A program made the translations under genes and the position numbers. The notes below the pieces were generated by a model that was not told where the DNA came from, did no database searches, and saw only the letters and a program-made list of their open reading frames with translations. Source: Microbacteriaceae bacterium (GTDB lineage: Bacteria; Actinomycetota; Actinomycetes; Actinomycetales; Microbacteriaceae). From it: 64,000 nucleotides of DNA. Positions 58,089 through 64,000 of this stretch are shown piece by piece. The DNA is taken from positions 124,001 through 188,000 of the forward strand of contig SCRE01000008.1 of assembly GCA_004297935.1 (NCBI GenBank), written 5' to 3'. Position 1 is the first letter of the stretch; every line of letters begins with the position of its first letter.

Positions 58089-58955
58089 ATGGCAGACGAA
58101 ACAGCAGGCCCGGAACGCGCAGTGCCAGAGGACCGCCCTTACGGCGGCGGGCAACCGGATCTCAAACGCATTCGTACGCGGCATTTCCAGGCCGCGAAGG
58201 ACTCCGGGTTGTCGATCACGGGGTTGACCAGCTACGACATGCTCAGTGCGCAGATCTTCGACGCCGCCGGCATCGACTTCCTCCTGGTCGGCGACTCCGC
58301 CGGCAACAATGTGCTCGGCTACGACACGACGCTGCCGGTCACGGTGGACGACCTGATCCCGCTGACCCGGGCCGTCGCCGGCGCTGTGAAACGCGCGTTC
58401 GTGATCGCGGACATGCCGTTCGGCTCCTACGAGACCGATGTGCAGGATGCGTTGCACACCGCGGTGCGGTTCATGAAGGAGACCGGCGCGCACGCGGTGA
58501 AACTGGAGGGCGGGGTGCGCAGTGCCAAACAGATCCGCCGCATCGTCGATGCCGGCATCCCGGTGATGGCCCACATCGGCTACACGCCGCAGTCCGAGCA
58601 CGGGCTCGGCGGGCACATCATCCAGGGTCGCGGCGCCGGCGCCGAGCAGTTGCTCGCCGATGCGCACGCGGTCGAGGATGCCGGCGCGTTCGCCGTGGTG
58701 CTGGAGATGGTGCCCGCGGAAGCGGCGCAGCGGGTGACGGCCGAGTTGCGCATCCCCACCATCGGCGTCGGGGCCGGGCCGCACGTGACCGGGCAACTGC
58801 TGGTTTGGACCGACTGGGCCGGGTTCACCACCGGCCGCATCCCGAAGTTCGTCAAACAGTACGCCGACCTGAAAGGTGTGCTCAGCGACGCCGCGGTGCG
58901 CTACAAGGCCGACGTCGAAGCCGGCGTCTACCCCGGACCCGAAAACAGCTACTGA
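58089..58955 (+). CDS. panB: 3-methyl-2-oxobutanoate hydroxymethyltransferase
   Basis: 288-aa TIM-barrel enzyme, first committed step of pantothenate synthesis. Signatures: [27 protein letters not shown] (two adjoining halves), [26 protein letters not shown] and the C-terminal [18 protein letters not shown]. The N-terminal 20 residues (acidic, ending [17 protein letters not shown]) are typical of actinobacterial PanB. Downstream of the gene lies an intergenic inverted repeat. Confidence 0.96.
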   Translation: MADETAGPERAVPEDRPYGGGQPDLKRIRTRHFQAAKDSGLSITGLTSYDMLSAQIFDAAGIDFLLVGDSAGNNVLGYDTTLPVTVDDLIPLTRAVAGAVKRAFVIADMPFGSYETDVQDALHTAVRFMKETGAHAVKLEGGVRSAKQIRRIVDAGIPVMAHIGYTPQSEHGLGGHIIQGRGAGAEQLLADAHAVEDAGAFAVVLEMVPAEAAQRVTAELRIPTIGVGAGPHVTGQLLVWTDWAGFTTGRIPKFVKQYADLKGVLSDAAVRYKADVEAGVYPGPENSY

Positions 58956-58964
58956 CCGCTCCAC

Positions 58965-59062
58965 CGGTGGTCGAGTAGCGAGCGGCAGCGAACGTATCGA
59001 GACCCCACAGTGCAGGGGTCTCGATACGTCTGCTCGCTGCGCTCACGGACCACTCGACCAAC
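58965..59062. repeat. Intergenic inverted repeat (palindromic REP-like element)
   Basis: Two arms of about 40 bp around a short centre: GTGGTCGAGTAGCGAGCGGC...ACGTATCGAGACCCC on the left and GGGGTCTCGATACG...GACCACTCGACC on the right. The arms are imperfect complements. Elements with this consensus are abundant between genes in Microbacteriaceae. It lies between the convergent panB and FAD oxidase genes and can fold into a long hairpin, which could act as a transcription barrier. Confidence 0.8.
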
Positions 59063-59078
59063 GAAGGGATCGGCAGAC

Positions 59079-60443
59079 TCAGAACATCACGCCCGGGTTC
59101 AGGATGCCCGCCGGATCGAGCGCGTTCTTGATCGCGCGGTTGAGGGCCATCACGTCGGGGCCGAGCTGATCCGGCAGCCGATGACGTTTCGCCCGGCCGA
59201 CGCCGTGCTCCCCGGTGATGGTGCCGCCGAGCGCGATCGCCAGGTCCATGATCTCGGTGAACGCCTGCTGCGCCCTCACGGCCATGCCGGGGACGGACGG
59301 ATCGAACACGACGTTCGGATGCGTGTTGCCATCCCCGGCGTGCGCGCACACGGAGACATCGATCCGATGCCGCTCGCCGATCGCCGCGATCCCCGCGAGC
59401 AGCTCGGGCAGGAGCGGGATCTTCACCCCGACGTCGCCGTACATCAGCCGGCCGCGCGCCATCAACGCGGGGAACACCGCACGCCGGGCCGCCGTGTAAC
59501 GTTCCGCAACGACCGGGTCGGTTGCCAGGATGGTCTCTCGCGCCCCATGCTCGACGAACACGGCGAGCATCTCCGCGATCTCAGCCTCCCCGAGAGCTCC
59601 CGGCGCGTCCGACTGTGCGATCAGCATCGCTTCGGCGTCGCGATCCAGCCCGCTCGGCAGATGATCCTCGACCGCGTTGATGGACGCGCGGTCCATCAAC
59701 TCCATCATCGACGGCCGAAGCATTCTGCCGATTCCTACCACCGACTCCGCGGCCGCCTCGACAGTGTCGAACGTCGCGATCAGCGTCGTCTTCTCAGGCT
59801 GTGCGGGGATCAGCCGCAGAATCGCCCGCGTGACGACGCCGAGGGTGCCCTCGCTGCCGACGAACAGTTTCACGAGGGAGAGCCCGGCGACATCCTTGAT
59901 CTGAGAGCCGCCGAGACTCACCCTCGTGCCGTCCGCCAGCACGACGTCCAGACCGAGCACGTAGTCGGTCGTGACACCGTATTTGACACAACACAGCCCA
60001 CCGGCGTTGGTGGCGATGTTGCCGCCGATCGAGCAGATCTCGAACGATGACGGGTCCGGCGGGTACCAGAGTCCGAATTCGGCCGCTGCGGCCTTCACCT
60101 CGGCGTTGAACGCTCCGGGCTGGACGATCGCAATCCTGCTGGCCGGGTCGATCTCGATCGCACGCATCCGTTCGAGGCTGAGCGTCAGCGCACCATCGAG
60201 TGCCGACGACCCCCCGGACACACCGCTCCCTGCCCCTCGCGGGACGACGGCAACACCGTTCTCGTGCGCCCAGCGCATGACGAGCTGCACCTGATCGGAG
60301 TCTTCGGGGCAGACCACAGCCAGAGGCGTTCCCGCTGTCTCACTCGTGGCATCGTGTCGATAGCGAGCCAGCGTCGCCGGATCCCTCGACACGACTCCGG
60401 GCGGCAAAGCATCGGCCAGAGATTCGATCGACGTCGTTGTCAT
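59079..60443 (-). CDS. FAD-linked oxidase (glycolate/D-lactate dehydrogenase type)
   Basis: 454-aa protein with a PCMH-type FAD domain (VVPRGAGSGVSGGSSA; SIGGNIATNAGGLCCVKYG) and the vanillyl-alcohol-oxidase/GlcD C-terminal domain (SVCAHAGDGNTHPNVVFD; TITGEHGVGRAKR). It oxidises a 2-hydroxyacid; glycolate or D-lactate are the usual substrates, and this one cannot be read from the sequence. No glcE or glcF genes adjoin it, so it probably functions as a single chain. Confidence 0.9.
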   Translation of the reverse strand: MTTTSIESLADALPPGVVSRDPATLARYRHDATSETAGTPLAVVCPEDSDQVQLVMRWAHENGVAVVPRGAGSGVSGGSSALDGALTLSLERMRAIEIDPASRIAIVQPGAFNAEVKAAAAEFGLWYPPDPSSFEICSIGGNIATNAGGLCCVKYGVTTDYVLGLDVVLADGTRVSLGGSQIKDVAGLSLVKLFVGSEGTLGVVTRAILRLIPAQPEKTTLIATFDTVEAAAESVVGIGRMLRPSMMELMDRASINAVEDHLPSGLDRDAEAMLIAQSDAPGALGEAEIAEMLAVFVEHGARETILATDPVVAERYTAARRAVFPALMARGRLMYGDVGVKIPLLPELLAGIAAIGERHRIDVSVCAHAGDGNTHPNVVFDPSVPGMAVRAQQAFTEIMDLAIALGGTITGEHGVGRAKRHRLPDQLGPDVMALNRAIKNALDPAGILNPGVMF

Positions 60444-60482
60444 CGGGCCACTCTCATCGTTCGCTGCTGGAAGGTGCCGGGC

Positions 60483-60680
60483 TCAGCGGTCCTCCGCCGC
60501 GTCCTCCGCCGCCCACTTCGCGCTGTTCTCGCGCAGCTTCTCCAGTGCGTGCGCGGCCTCGTCCGCCGTGTCGAACGGGCCGACGCGGTCGGGTGCCGGC
60601 GACACGAAGCCCTGCTCCACAGCACCGGTCTTCATGTTGTACCAGTACTTGTGCTCGATGTCGTCACCGATCTGCGCCAT
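60483..60680 (-). CDS. 65-aa conserved actinobacterial protein (SPOR-like)
   Basis: Short acidic protein: a KYWYNMKTGAVEQG start, then DRVGPFDTADEAAHALEKLRENSAKW. The last part resembles a SPOR-type helix, with the GPF-T--EA pattern. Conserved in actinobacteria beside map. Function unknown. The start codon is only 12 bp from the divergent map start codon. Confidence 0.82.
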   Translation of the reverse strand: MAQIGDDIEHKYWYNMKTGAVEQGFVSPAPDRVGPFDTADEAAHALEKLRENSAKWAAEDAAEDR

Positions 60681-60693
60681 AAGCTTGATCCTA
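60680..60693. promoter_or_regulatory. Overlapping divergent leaderless promoters of map and the 65-aa gene
   Basis: Plus strand: TAAGCT at 60680-60685, 7 nt, ATG of map at 60693. Minus strand: TAGGAT at 60693-60688, 7 nt, ATG at 60680. Each -10 hexamer overlaps the start codon of the opposite gene by one base. Confidence 0.6.
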
Positions 60694-61559
60694 TGCCAAA
60701 GGACTCCGCCGGCCACCTCATTCCCGGGCACATCAGCGCACGCCGCGCCGTACCCGCGAGCATCGATCGCCCCGAATACGTCGGCCGCCCCGGGCCGGTG
60801 ACCTACACCGGCTCGGACATCTACACCGCCGAGGAGATCGCGCTCATCCGCGAGTCCGGCCGGATTGCGGCCCAGGCGATCGAGCTGGTCGGGCAGCACG
60901 TGAAGCCCGGAGCCACCACCGAGGAGCTCGACATCATCGGACACGATTTCATGGTCTCCGAGGGTGCGTATCCGTCGACGCTCGGCTATCGCGGCTATCC
61001 GAAGTCGCTGTGCAGCTCGGTCAACGAGGTGATCTGCCACGGAATCCCCGATGACACGGTGCTCGAAGACGGTGACATCGTCAACATCGACATCACCGCA
61101 TACAAGAACGGGATGCACGGCGACAGCAACCGGACCTTCATCGTCGGCAGCGCCTCCGAGGAGGTCACACTCCTCGTCGAGCGCACCCGCGATGCACTGA
61201 ACCGTGGGATCAAAGCGGTCGCACCCGGGCGGCAGGTGAACGTGATCGGGCGGGCGATCGAGTCATATGCGAAGCGGTTCGGCTACGGAGTCGTGCGCGA
61301 CTACACCGGTCACGGTGTCGGCGCCGCCTTCCACTCCGGTCTGATCATCCCCCACTACGACTCGGCGCCCGTCTACGACACCGAGATGCAGGTCGGCATG
61401 GTGTTCACGATCGAGCCGATGCTCACACTCGGCGCGATCGACTGGGACGTCTGGGACGACGACTGGACCGTCACGACCAAGGACAAGAGCATGACGGCCC
61501 AATTCGAGCACACCCTGGTGGTCACCGAGCACGGTGCCGAGGTGCTGACGCTGCCGTAG
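60693..61559 (+). CDS. map: Methionine aminopeptidase type I
   Basis: 288-aa enzyme with about a 40-residue N-terminal extension (PRPxSIDRPEYV-type, GRPGPVTYTGSDIYTAEEI), as in mycobacterial MapB. Metal ligands are in NIDITAYKNGMHGDSNRTF (two Asp), GHGVGAAFHSG (His), TIEPMLTLG (Glu) and FEHTLVVTEHGAEVL (Glu). It removes the initiator methionine from nascent proteins. Confidence 0.96.
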   Translation: MPKDSAGHLIPGHISARRAVPASIDRPEYVGRPGPVTYTGSDIYTAEEIALIRESGRIAAQAIELVGQHVKPGATTEELDIIGHDFMVSEGAYPSTLGYRGYPKSLCSSVNEVICHGIPDDTVLEDGDIVNIDITAYKNGMHGDSNRTFIVGSASEEVTLLVERTRDALNRGIKAVAPGRQVNVIGRAIESYAKRFGYGVVRDYTGHGVGAAFHSGLIIPHYDSAPVYDTEMQVGMVFTIEPMLTLGAIDWDVWDDDWTVTTKDKSMTAQFEHTLVVTEHGAEVLTLP

Positions 61560-61597
61560 CGGCCTGCCAGGCCGACCACGAACCTCCGCGCTCCGGG

Positions 61598-61603
61598 TAG
61601 ATT
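61598..61603 (+). promoter_or_regulatory. -10 element for ppgK
   Basis: TAGATT followed by 6 nt and ATG at 61610; no Shine-Dalgarno sequence. Leaderless geometry. Confidence 0.5.
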
Positions 61604-61609
61604 GCTTTC

Positions 61610-62368
61610 ATGGGTTCAACGACGGCAATCGGCATCGACATCGGCGGAACGGGCATCAAGGGCGGTGTCGTCGACCTGGCCACCGGGGAACTGCTGAGCG
61701 AAAGGATAAAGCTTCCGACCCCGGAGGGCGGCAAGCCCGACGACATCGTCGAAACGGCGAACGAGGTGCTCGCACAACTCGAGAACACCGAGCCGGACGC
61801 ACCCGTCGGCGTGTGCTTTCCCGCGATCATCAAGAACGGTCACACGATGTCGGCCGCGAACGTGTCGAAGAAATGGATCGGGCTCGACGCAGAGGCCCTC
61901 TTCGAGAAGACCTTGAAACGCGATATCCACTTCGTGAACGACGCGGATGCAGCCGGCTACGCGGAGACGGAATTCGGTGCCGCGAAGGGGGTTGCCGGCC
62001 TGGTGATTCTCACGACCCTCGGCACCGGCATCGGCAGCGCACTGATCTACAACGGCGTTCTCGTGCCGAACGCCGAGCTGGGCCATCTCGAGGTCGACGG
62101 GCACGATGCCGAGAGCAGGGCGGCGTATTCGGCGAAAGAGCGCGACGATCTCTCCTGGGAGCAGTGGGCGAAGCGTCTGCAGCGCTACTACGAGACCGTC
62201 GAATTCTTGATGTCACCCGACCTGTTCGTCGTCGGCGGCGGCGTTTCCAAGCACTATCAGGAGTTCTTTCCGCTGCTGAAATTGGACACCGCGATCGTTC
62301 CGGCCCAGTATCGCAACAACGCGGGCATTCTCGGAGCCGCAGCGCTCGCCGCGAAAGGGAACCGTTAG
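61610..62368 (+). CDS. ppgK: Polyphosphate glucokinase
   Basis: 252-aa ROK-fold kinase: GIDIGGTGIKGGVVD (phosphate 1), FVNDADAAGYAE, LTTLGTGIGSALIYNG and VVGGGVSKHYQEF. It phosphorylates glucose with polyphosphate or ATP, and the family is typical of actinobacteria. The C-terminal NNAGILGAAALAA block is complete. Confidence 0.95.
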   Translation: MGSTTAIGIDIGGTGIKGGVVDLATGELLSERIKLPTPEGGKPDDIVETANEVLAQLENTEPDAPVGVCFPAIIKNGHTMSAANVSKKWIGLDAEALFEKTLKRDIHFVNDADAAGYAETEFGAAKGVAGLVILTTLGTGIGSALIYNGVLVPNAELGHLEVDGHDAESRAAYSAKERDDLSWEQWAKRLQRYYETVEFLMSPDLFVVGGGVSKHYQEFFPLLKLDTAIVPAQYRNNAGILGAAALAAKGNR

Positions 62369-62504
62369 CATCCGCCCGCCCGCTCGTTAGAGATCCGTTA
62401 GGGCGCGGTTGCCAGCCCTGACTCGGACGTTGAATCATTCCGTGACCTGACGGTCGCCGCGTGCCCCGCCGGGTCGCGGTACCGCCCGAACGGAGTGTTT
62501 GACG

Positions 62505-62588
62505 TTGCTTGATGTGATCTGCGTCGCGGGGATTCTCGCGCTCGCCGCTATCGTCGCCCTGATCGGCAAGGGGGTGGAGAGGCTGTGA
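62505..62588 (+). CDS. 27-aa hydrophobic peptide upstream of kdpF
   Basis: Reads LLDVICVAGILALAAIVALIGKGVERL, a single membrane helix with a basic C-terminal tail, from a TTG start with GGAG 9 nt upstream (another TTG two codons earlier is possible). Its TGA overlaps the kdpF GTG by 3 bases, implying coupling. No known family name. A similar short open frame ahead of kdpF is found in other actinobacterial kdp operons as far as I recall. Confidence 0.6.
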   Translation: MLDVICVAGILALAAIVALIGKGVERL

Positions 62589-62674
62589 TCCTCTTCACCA
62601 TCCTCGCCGCCGCGCTGGCCGTGGCGTCCATCGTCTACCTGGTGTGGGCCCTGCTGAAGCCGGAGAAGTTCTAG
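62585..62674 (+). CDS. kdpF: KdpF, small subunit of the potassium-transporting ATPase
   Basis: 29-aa single-helix protein VILFTILAAALAVASIVYLVW... ending LLKPEKF, the typical KdpF pattern with the LxKPE(K/R)F tail. Stabilises the KdpABC complex. The start GTG overlaps the upstream peptide stop; the kdpA ATG follows directly after its TAG. Confidence 0.88.
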   Translation: MILFTILAAALAVASIVYLVWALLKPEKF

Positions 62675-64000
62675 ATGACTCTCTGGCTCTTCGTGGCAAG
62701 CCTCGCCACGCTCGTTCTGCTGCTCGGGGTCTGCTACCGACCGCTCGGCGACTACATGGCACGCGTGTATTCGACGCACAGAGACCTTCGCATCGAGCGC
62801 GCGTTCTATCGCGTCATCGGCGTCGATCCTGCCTCCGAACAGAGCTGGCCGATCTACCTGCGCGGCGTGCTCACCTTCTCCGTGATCGGCGTGCTGTTCG
62901 TGTACGCACTGCAACGGATGCAGGCGATCCTGCCCTATTCGCTGGGTCTGCCGGCCGTGTCGGAGGGCATCTCATTCAACACGGCGATCTCGTTCGTGAC
63001 GAACACGAACTGGCAGTCCTACTCGCCGGAAGCCACGCTCGGCTACACGGTGCAGTTCGCCGGTCTCGCCGTGCAGAATTTCGCCTCGGCCGCGGTCGGA
63101 GTCGTCGTCGCCGTGGCGCTGGTGCGCGGGTTCGCCGCGCACCGGACAGGCACGATCGGCAACTTCTGGGTCGACGTGACCCGCAGCACGGTCCGAATCC
63201 TGTTGCCGTTGTCTGCCGGGTTCGCGATCGTGTTGATCGCTGGGGGCGTCGTCCAGAACCTGAACCCGATCGATCACATCACCACCCTCACCGGGGCCAC
63301 GCAGAGCCTGCCGGGCGGTCCGGTCGCCTCCCAGGAGTCGATCAAACTCCTCGGCAACAACGGAGGCGGATTCTTCAACGCGAACTCGGCGCATCCGTTC
63401 GAGAACCCGACGCCGTGGACCAACATGGTCGAGATCTTCCTCATGCTGCTGCTGCCGGTGACCCTGACCCGCACCTTCGGCCGGATGGTCGGCGACGTCC
63501 GCCAGGGTTACGCCATCCTGTCCGCGATGGCCGCCATCTTCATCGTGTCGCTGACCGCGCTGACGCTGTTCGAACTCCAGGGCTCGGGAACCGCGACCCA
63601 GGCGGCGGGCGGGGCGCTCGAAGGCAAGGAACAACGGTTCGGCATCATCGCGTCGACCCTATTCGGCACGACGAGCACGCTCACCTCGACCGGCGCCGTC
63701 GACTCGATGCACGACAGTTACACCCCGCTCGGCGGCATGATGACGATGCTCAACATGATGACCGGCGAGGTCGCCCCCGGCGGTATCGGCGCCGGGCTTT
63801 ACGGGATGCTCATGATCGCGATCATCGCGGTCTTCCTGGCCGGCCTGATGGTCGGCCGCACCCCGGAATATCTGGGGAAGAAGATCGGATCCCGTGAGAT
63901 CAAGATGGCGAGCCTCTACATCTTGGCAACTCCGACGCTGGTCCTGGCCGGAACGGCCCTGAGCTTCGCGATCCCCGGCGTCAGTCAGAGCATCGAGCGG
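62675..64000 (+). CDS. kdpA: Potassium-transporting ATPase subunit KdpA (C-terminus outside window)
   Basis: First 442 residues of the K+-binding channel-like subunit. Selectivity filter loops are visible: [28 protein letters not shown] and [22 protein letters not shown] lies near the N-terminus. Together with KdpB and KdpC (expected beyond the window) it forms a high-affinity ATP-driven K+ pump induced under K+ limitation or osmotic stress. No regulator gene (kdpDE) is seen inside the window. Confidence 0.95.
   Translation, partial: MTLWLFVASLATLVLLLGVCYRPLGDYMARVYSTHRDLRIERAFYRVIGVDPASEQSWPIYLRGVLTFSVIGVLFVYALQRMQAILPYSLGLPAVSEGISFNTAISFVTNTNWQSYSPEATLGYTVQFAGLAVQNFASAAVGVVVAVALVRGFAAHRTGTIGNFWVDVTRSTVRILLPLSAGFAIVLIAGGVVQNLNPIDHITTLTGATQSLPGGPVASQESIKLLGNNGGGFFNANSAHPFENPTPWTNMVEIFLMLLLPVTLTRTFGRMVGDVRQGYAILSAMAAIFIVSLTALTLFELQGSGTATQAAGGALEGKEQRFGIIASTLFGTTSTLTSTGAVDSMHDSYTPLGGMMTMLNMMTGEVAPGGIGAGLYGMLMIAIIAVFLAGLMVGRTPEYLGKKIGSREIKMASLYILATPTLVLAGTALSFAIPGVSQSIER

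Noticed and set aside
62369-62500. Riboswitch (c-di-AMP/ydaO type) before kdp
   Set aside because: The 130-bp leader does not show the conserved ydaO core, and I could not fold a convincing structure by eye.

Overview
The window is a 64 kb chromosomal segment of a high-GC actinobacterium, most likely a member of the Microbacteriaceae (Micrococcales). The evidence is actinobacterial gene neighbourhoods (thrS-HIT-pdxST; dut-DUF3710-DUF3159 with DUF3093 and DUF4193; lipB-lipA-DUF4191-RDD-glnA-glnE-glnA2), a SepH-type division protein, GlnR-type operators, many apparently leaderless promoters, and an intergenic inverted repeat of the GGTCTCGATACG...CGAGTAGCGAGC type that is common in that family. 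Almost all of it is core genome. The only clearly accessory stretch is about 3 kb (5.2-8.2 kb) next to a tRNA-Val gene and bounded by a 40-bp copy of the tRNA 3' end.

Layout. 1-4.1 kb: vitamin B6 synthesis (pdxT partial, pdxS), a HIT protein and thrS, all on the minus strand. 4.1-5.2 kb: a small membrane protein, then tRNA-Val(GAC), tRNA-Cys and tRNA-Gly on minus and tRNA-Val(CAC) on plus. 5.2-8.2 kb: the att-flanked island (alpha/beta hydrolase, a 98-aa protein, a LuxR regulator). 8.2-13.6 kb: amtB with a GlnR-type operator, zapE, rhodanese plus SufE, a second hydrolase. 13.7-18.9 kb: DUF3000, ribonuclease D, thiolase and the fatty-acid oxidation alpha subunit. 18.9-23.8 kb: dxs and acnA. 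24-30.4 kb: a CtpE-like P-type ATPase, the DUF3159/DUF3710/dut cluster, DUF3093, DUF4193, sepH. 30.4-36.7 kb: a phosphodiesterase, topoisomerase IV subunits in convergent orientation, a small zinc-ribbon protein. 36.7-42 kb: two overlapping alanine-racemase-like genes facing gatD-like, murT-like and the primary sigma factor gene. 42-49 kb: an MFS transporter, a PAC2 protein, lpdA, a dihydrolipoamide acyltransferase, a pseudokinase. 49-58 kb: lipoate synthesis, DUF4191, RDD, glnA1, glnE, glnA2. 58-64 kb: panB, an FAD oxidase, a 65-aa protein divergent from map, ppgK and the start of the kdp operon.

The most unusual part is 36.7-40.6 kb. The two Alr-like proteins are complementary: the first has lost the PLP lysine and much of the barrel but keeps the C-terminal tyrosine loop and Met-Asp-Gln motif; the second keeps a complete PLP barrel but has lost that tyrosine loop and motif. 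In Alr dimers each active site combines the lysine of one chain with the tyrosine of the other, so the pair looks like an obligate heterodimer with one working site. Facing it, the GatD homologue has alanine where the glutaminase needs its catalytic cysteine, and the MurT homologue has no zinc ribbon. Microbacteriaceae make group B peptidoglycan, in which the D-Glu alpha-carboxyl carries the cross-bridge instead of being amidated. I therefore propose, as inference, that the locus makes and attaches a D-amino acid of the cross-bridge.

Nitrogen control is coherent across the window: GlnR-type sites precede amtB and glnA1, and glnE and glnA2 follow glnA1. Where a start codon was ambiguous I chose by Shine-Dalgarno spacing, by family N-termini, or by a -10 hexamer 6-7 nt upstream of the start codon.
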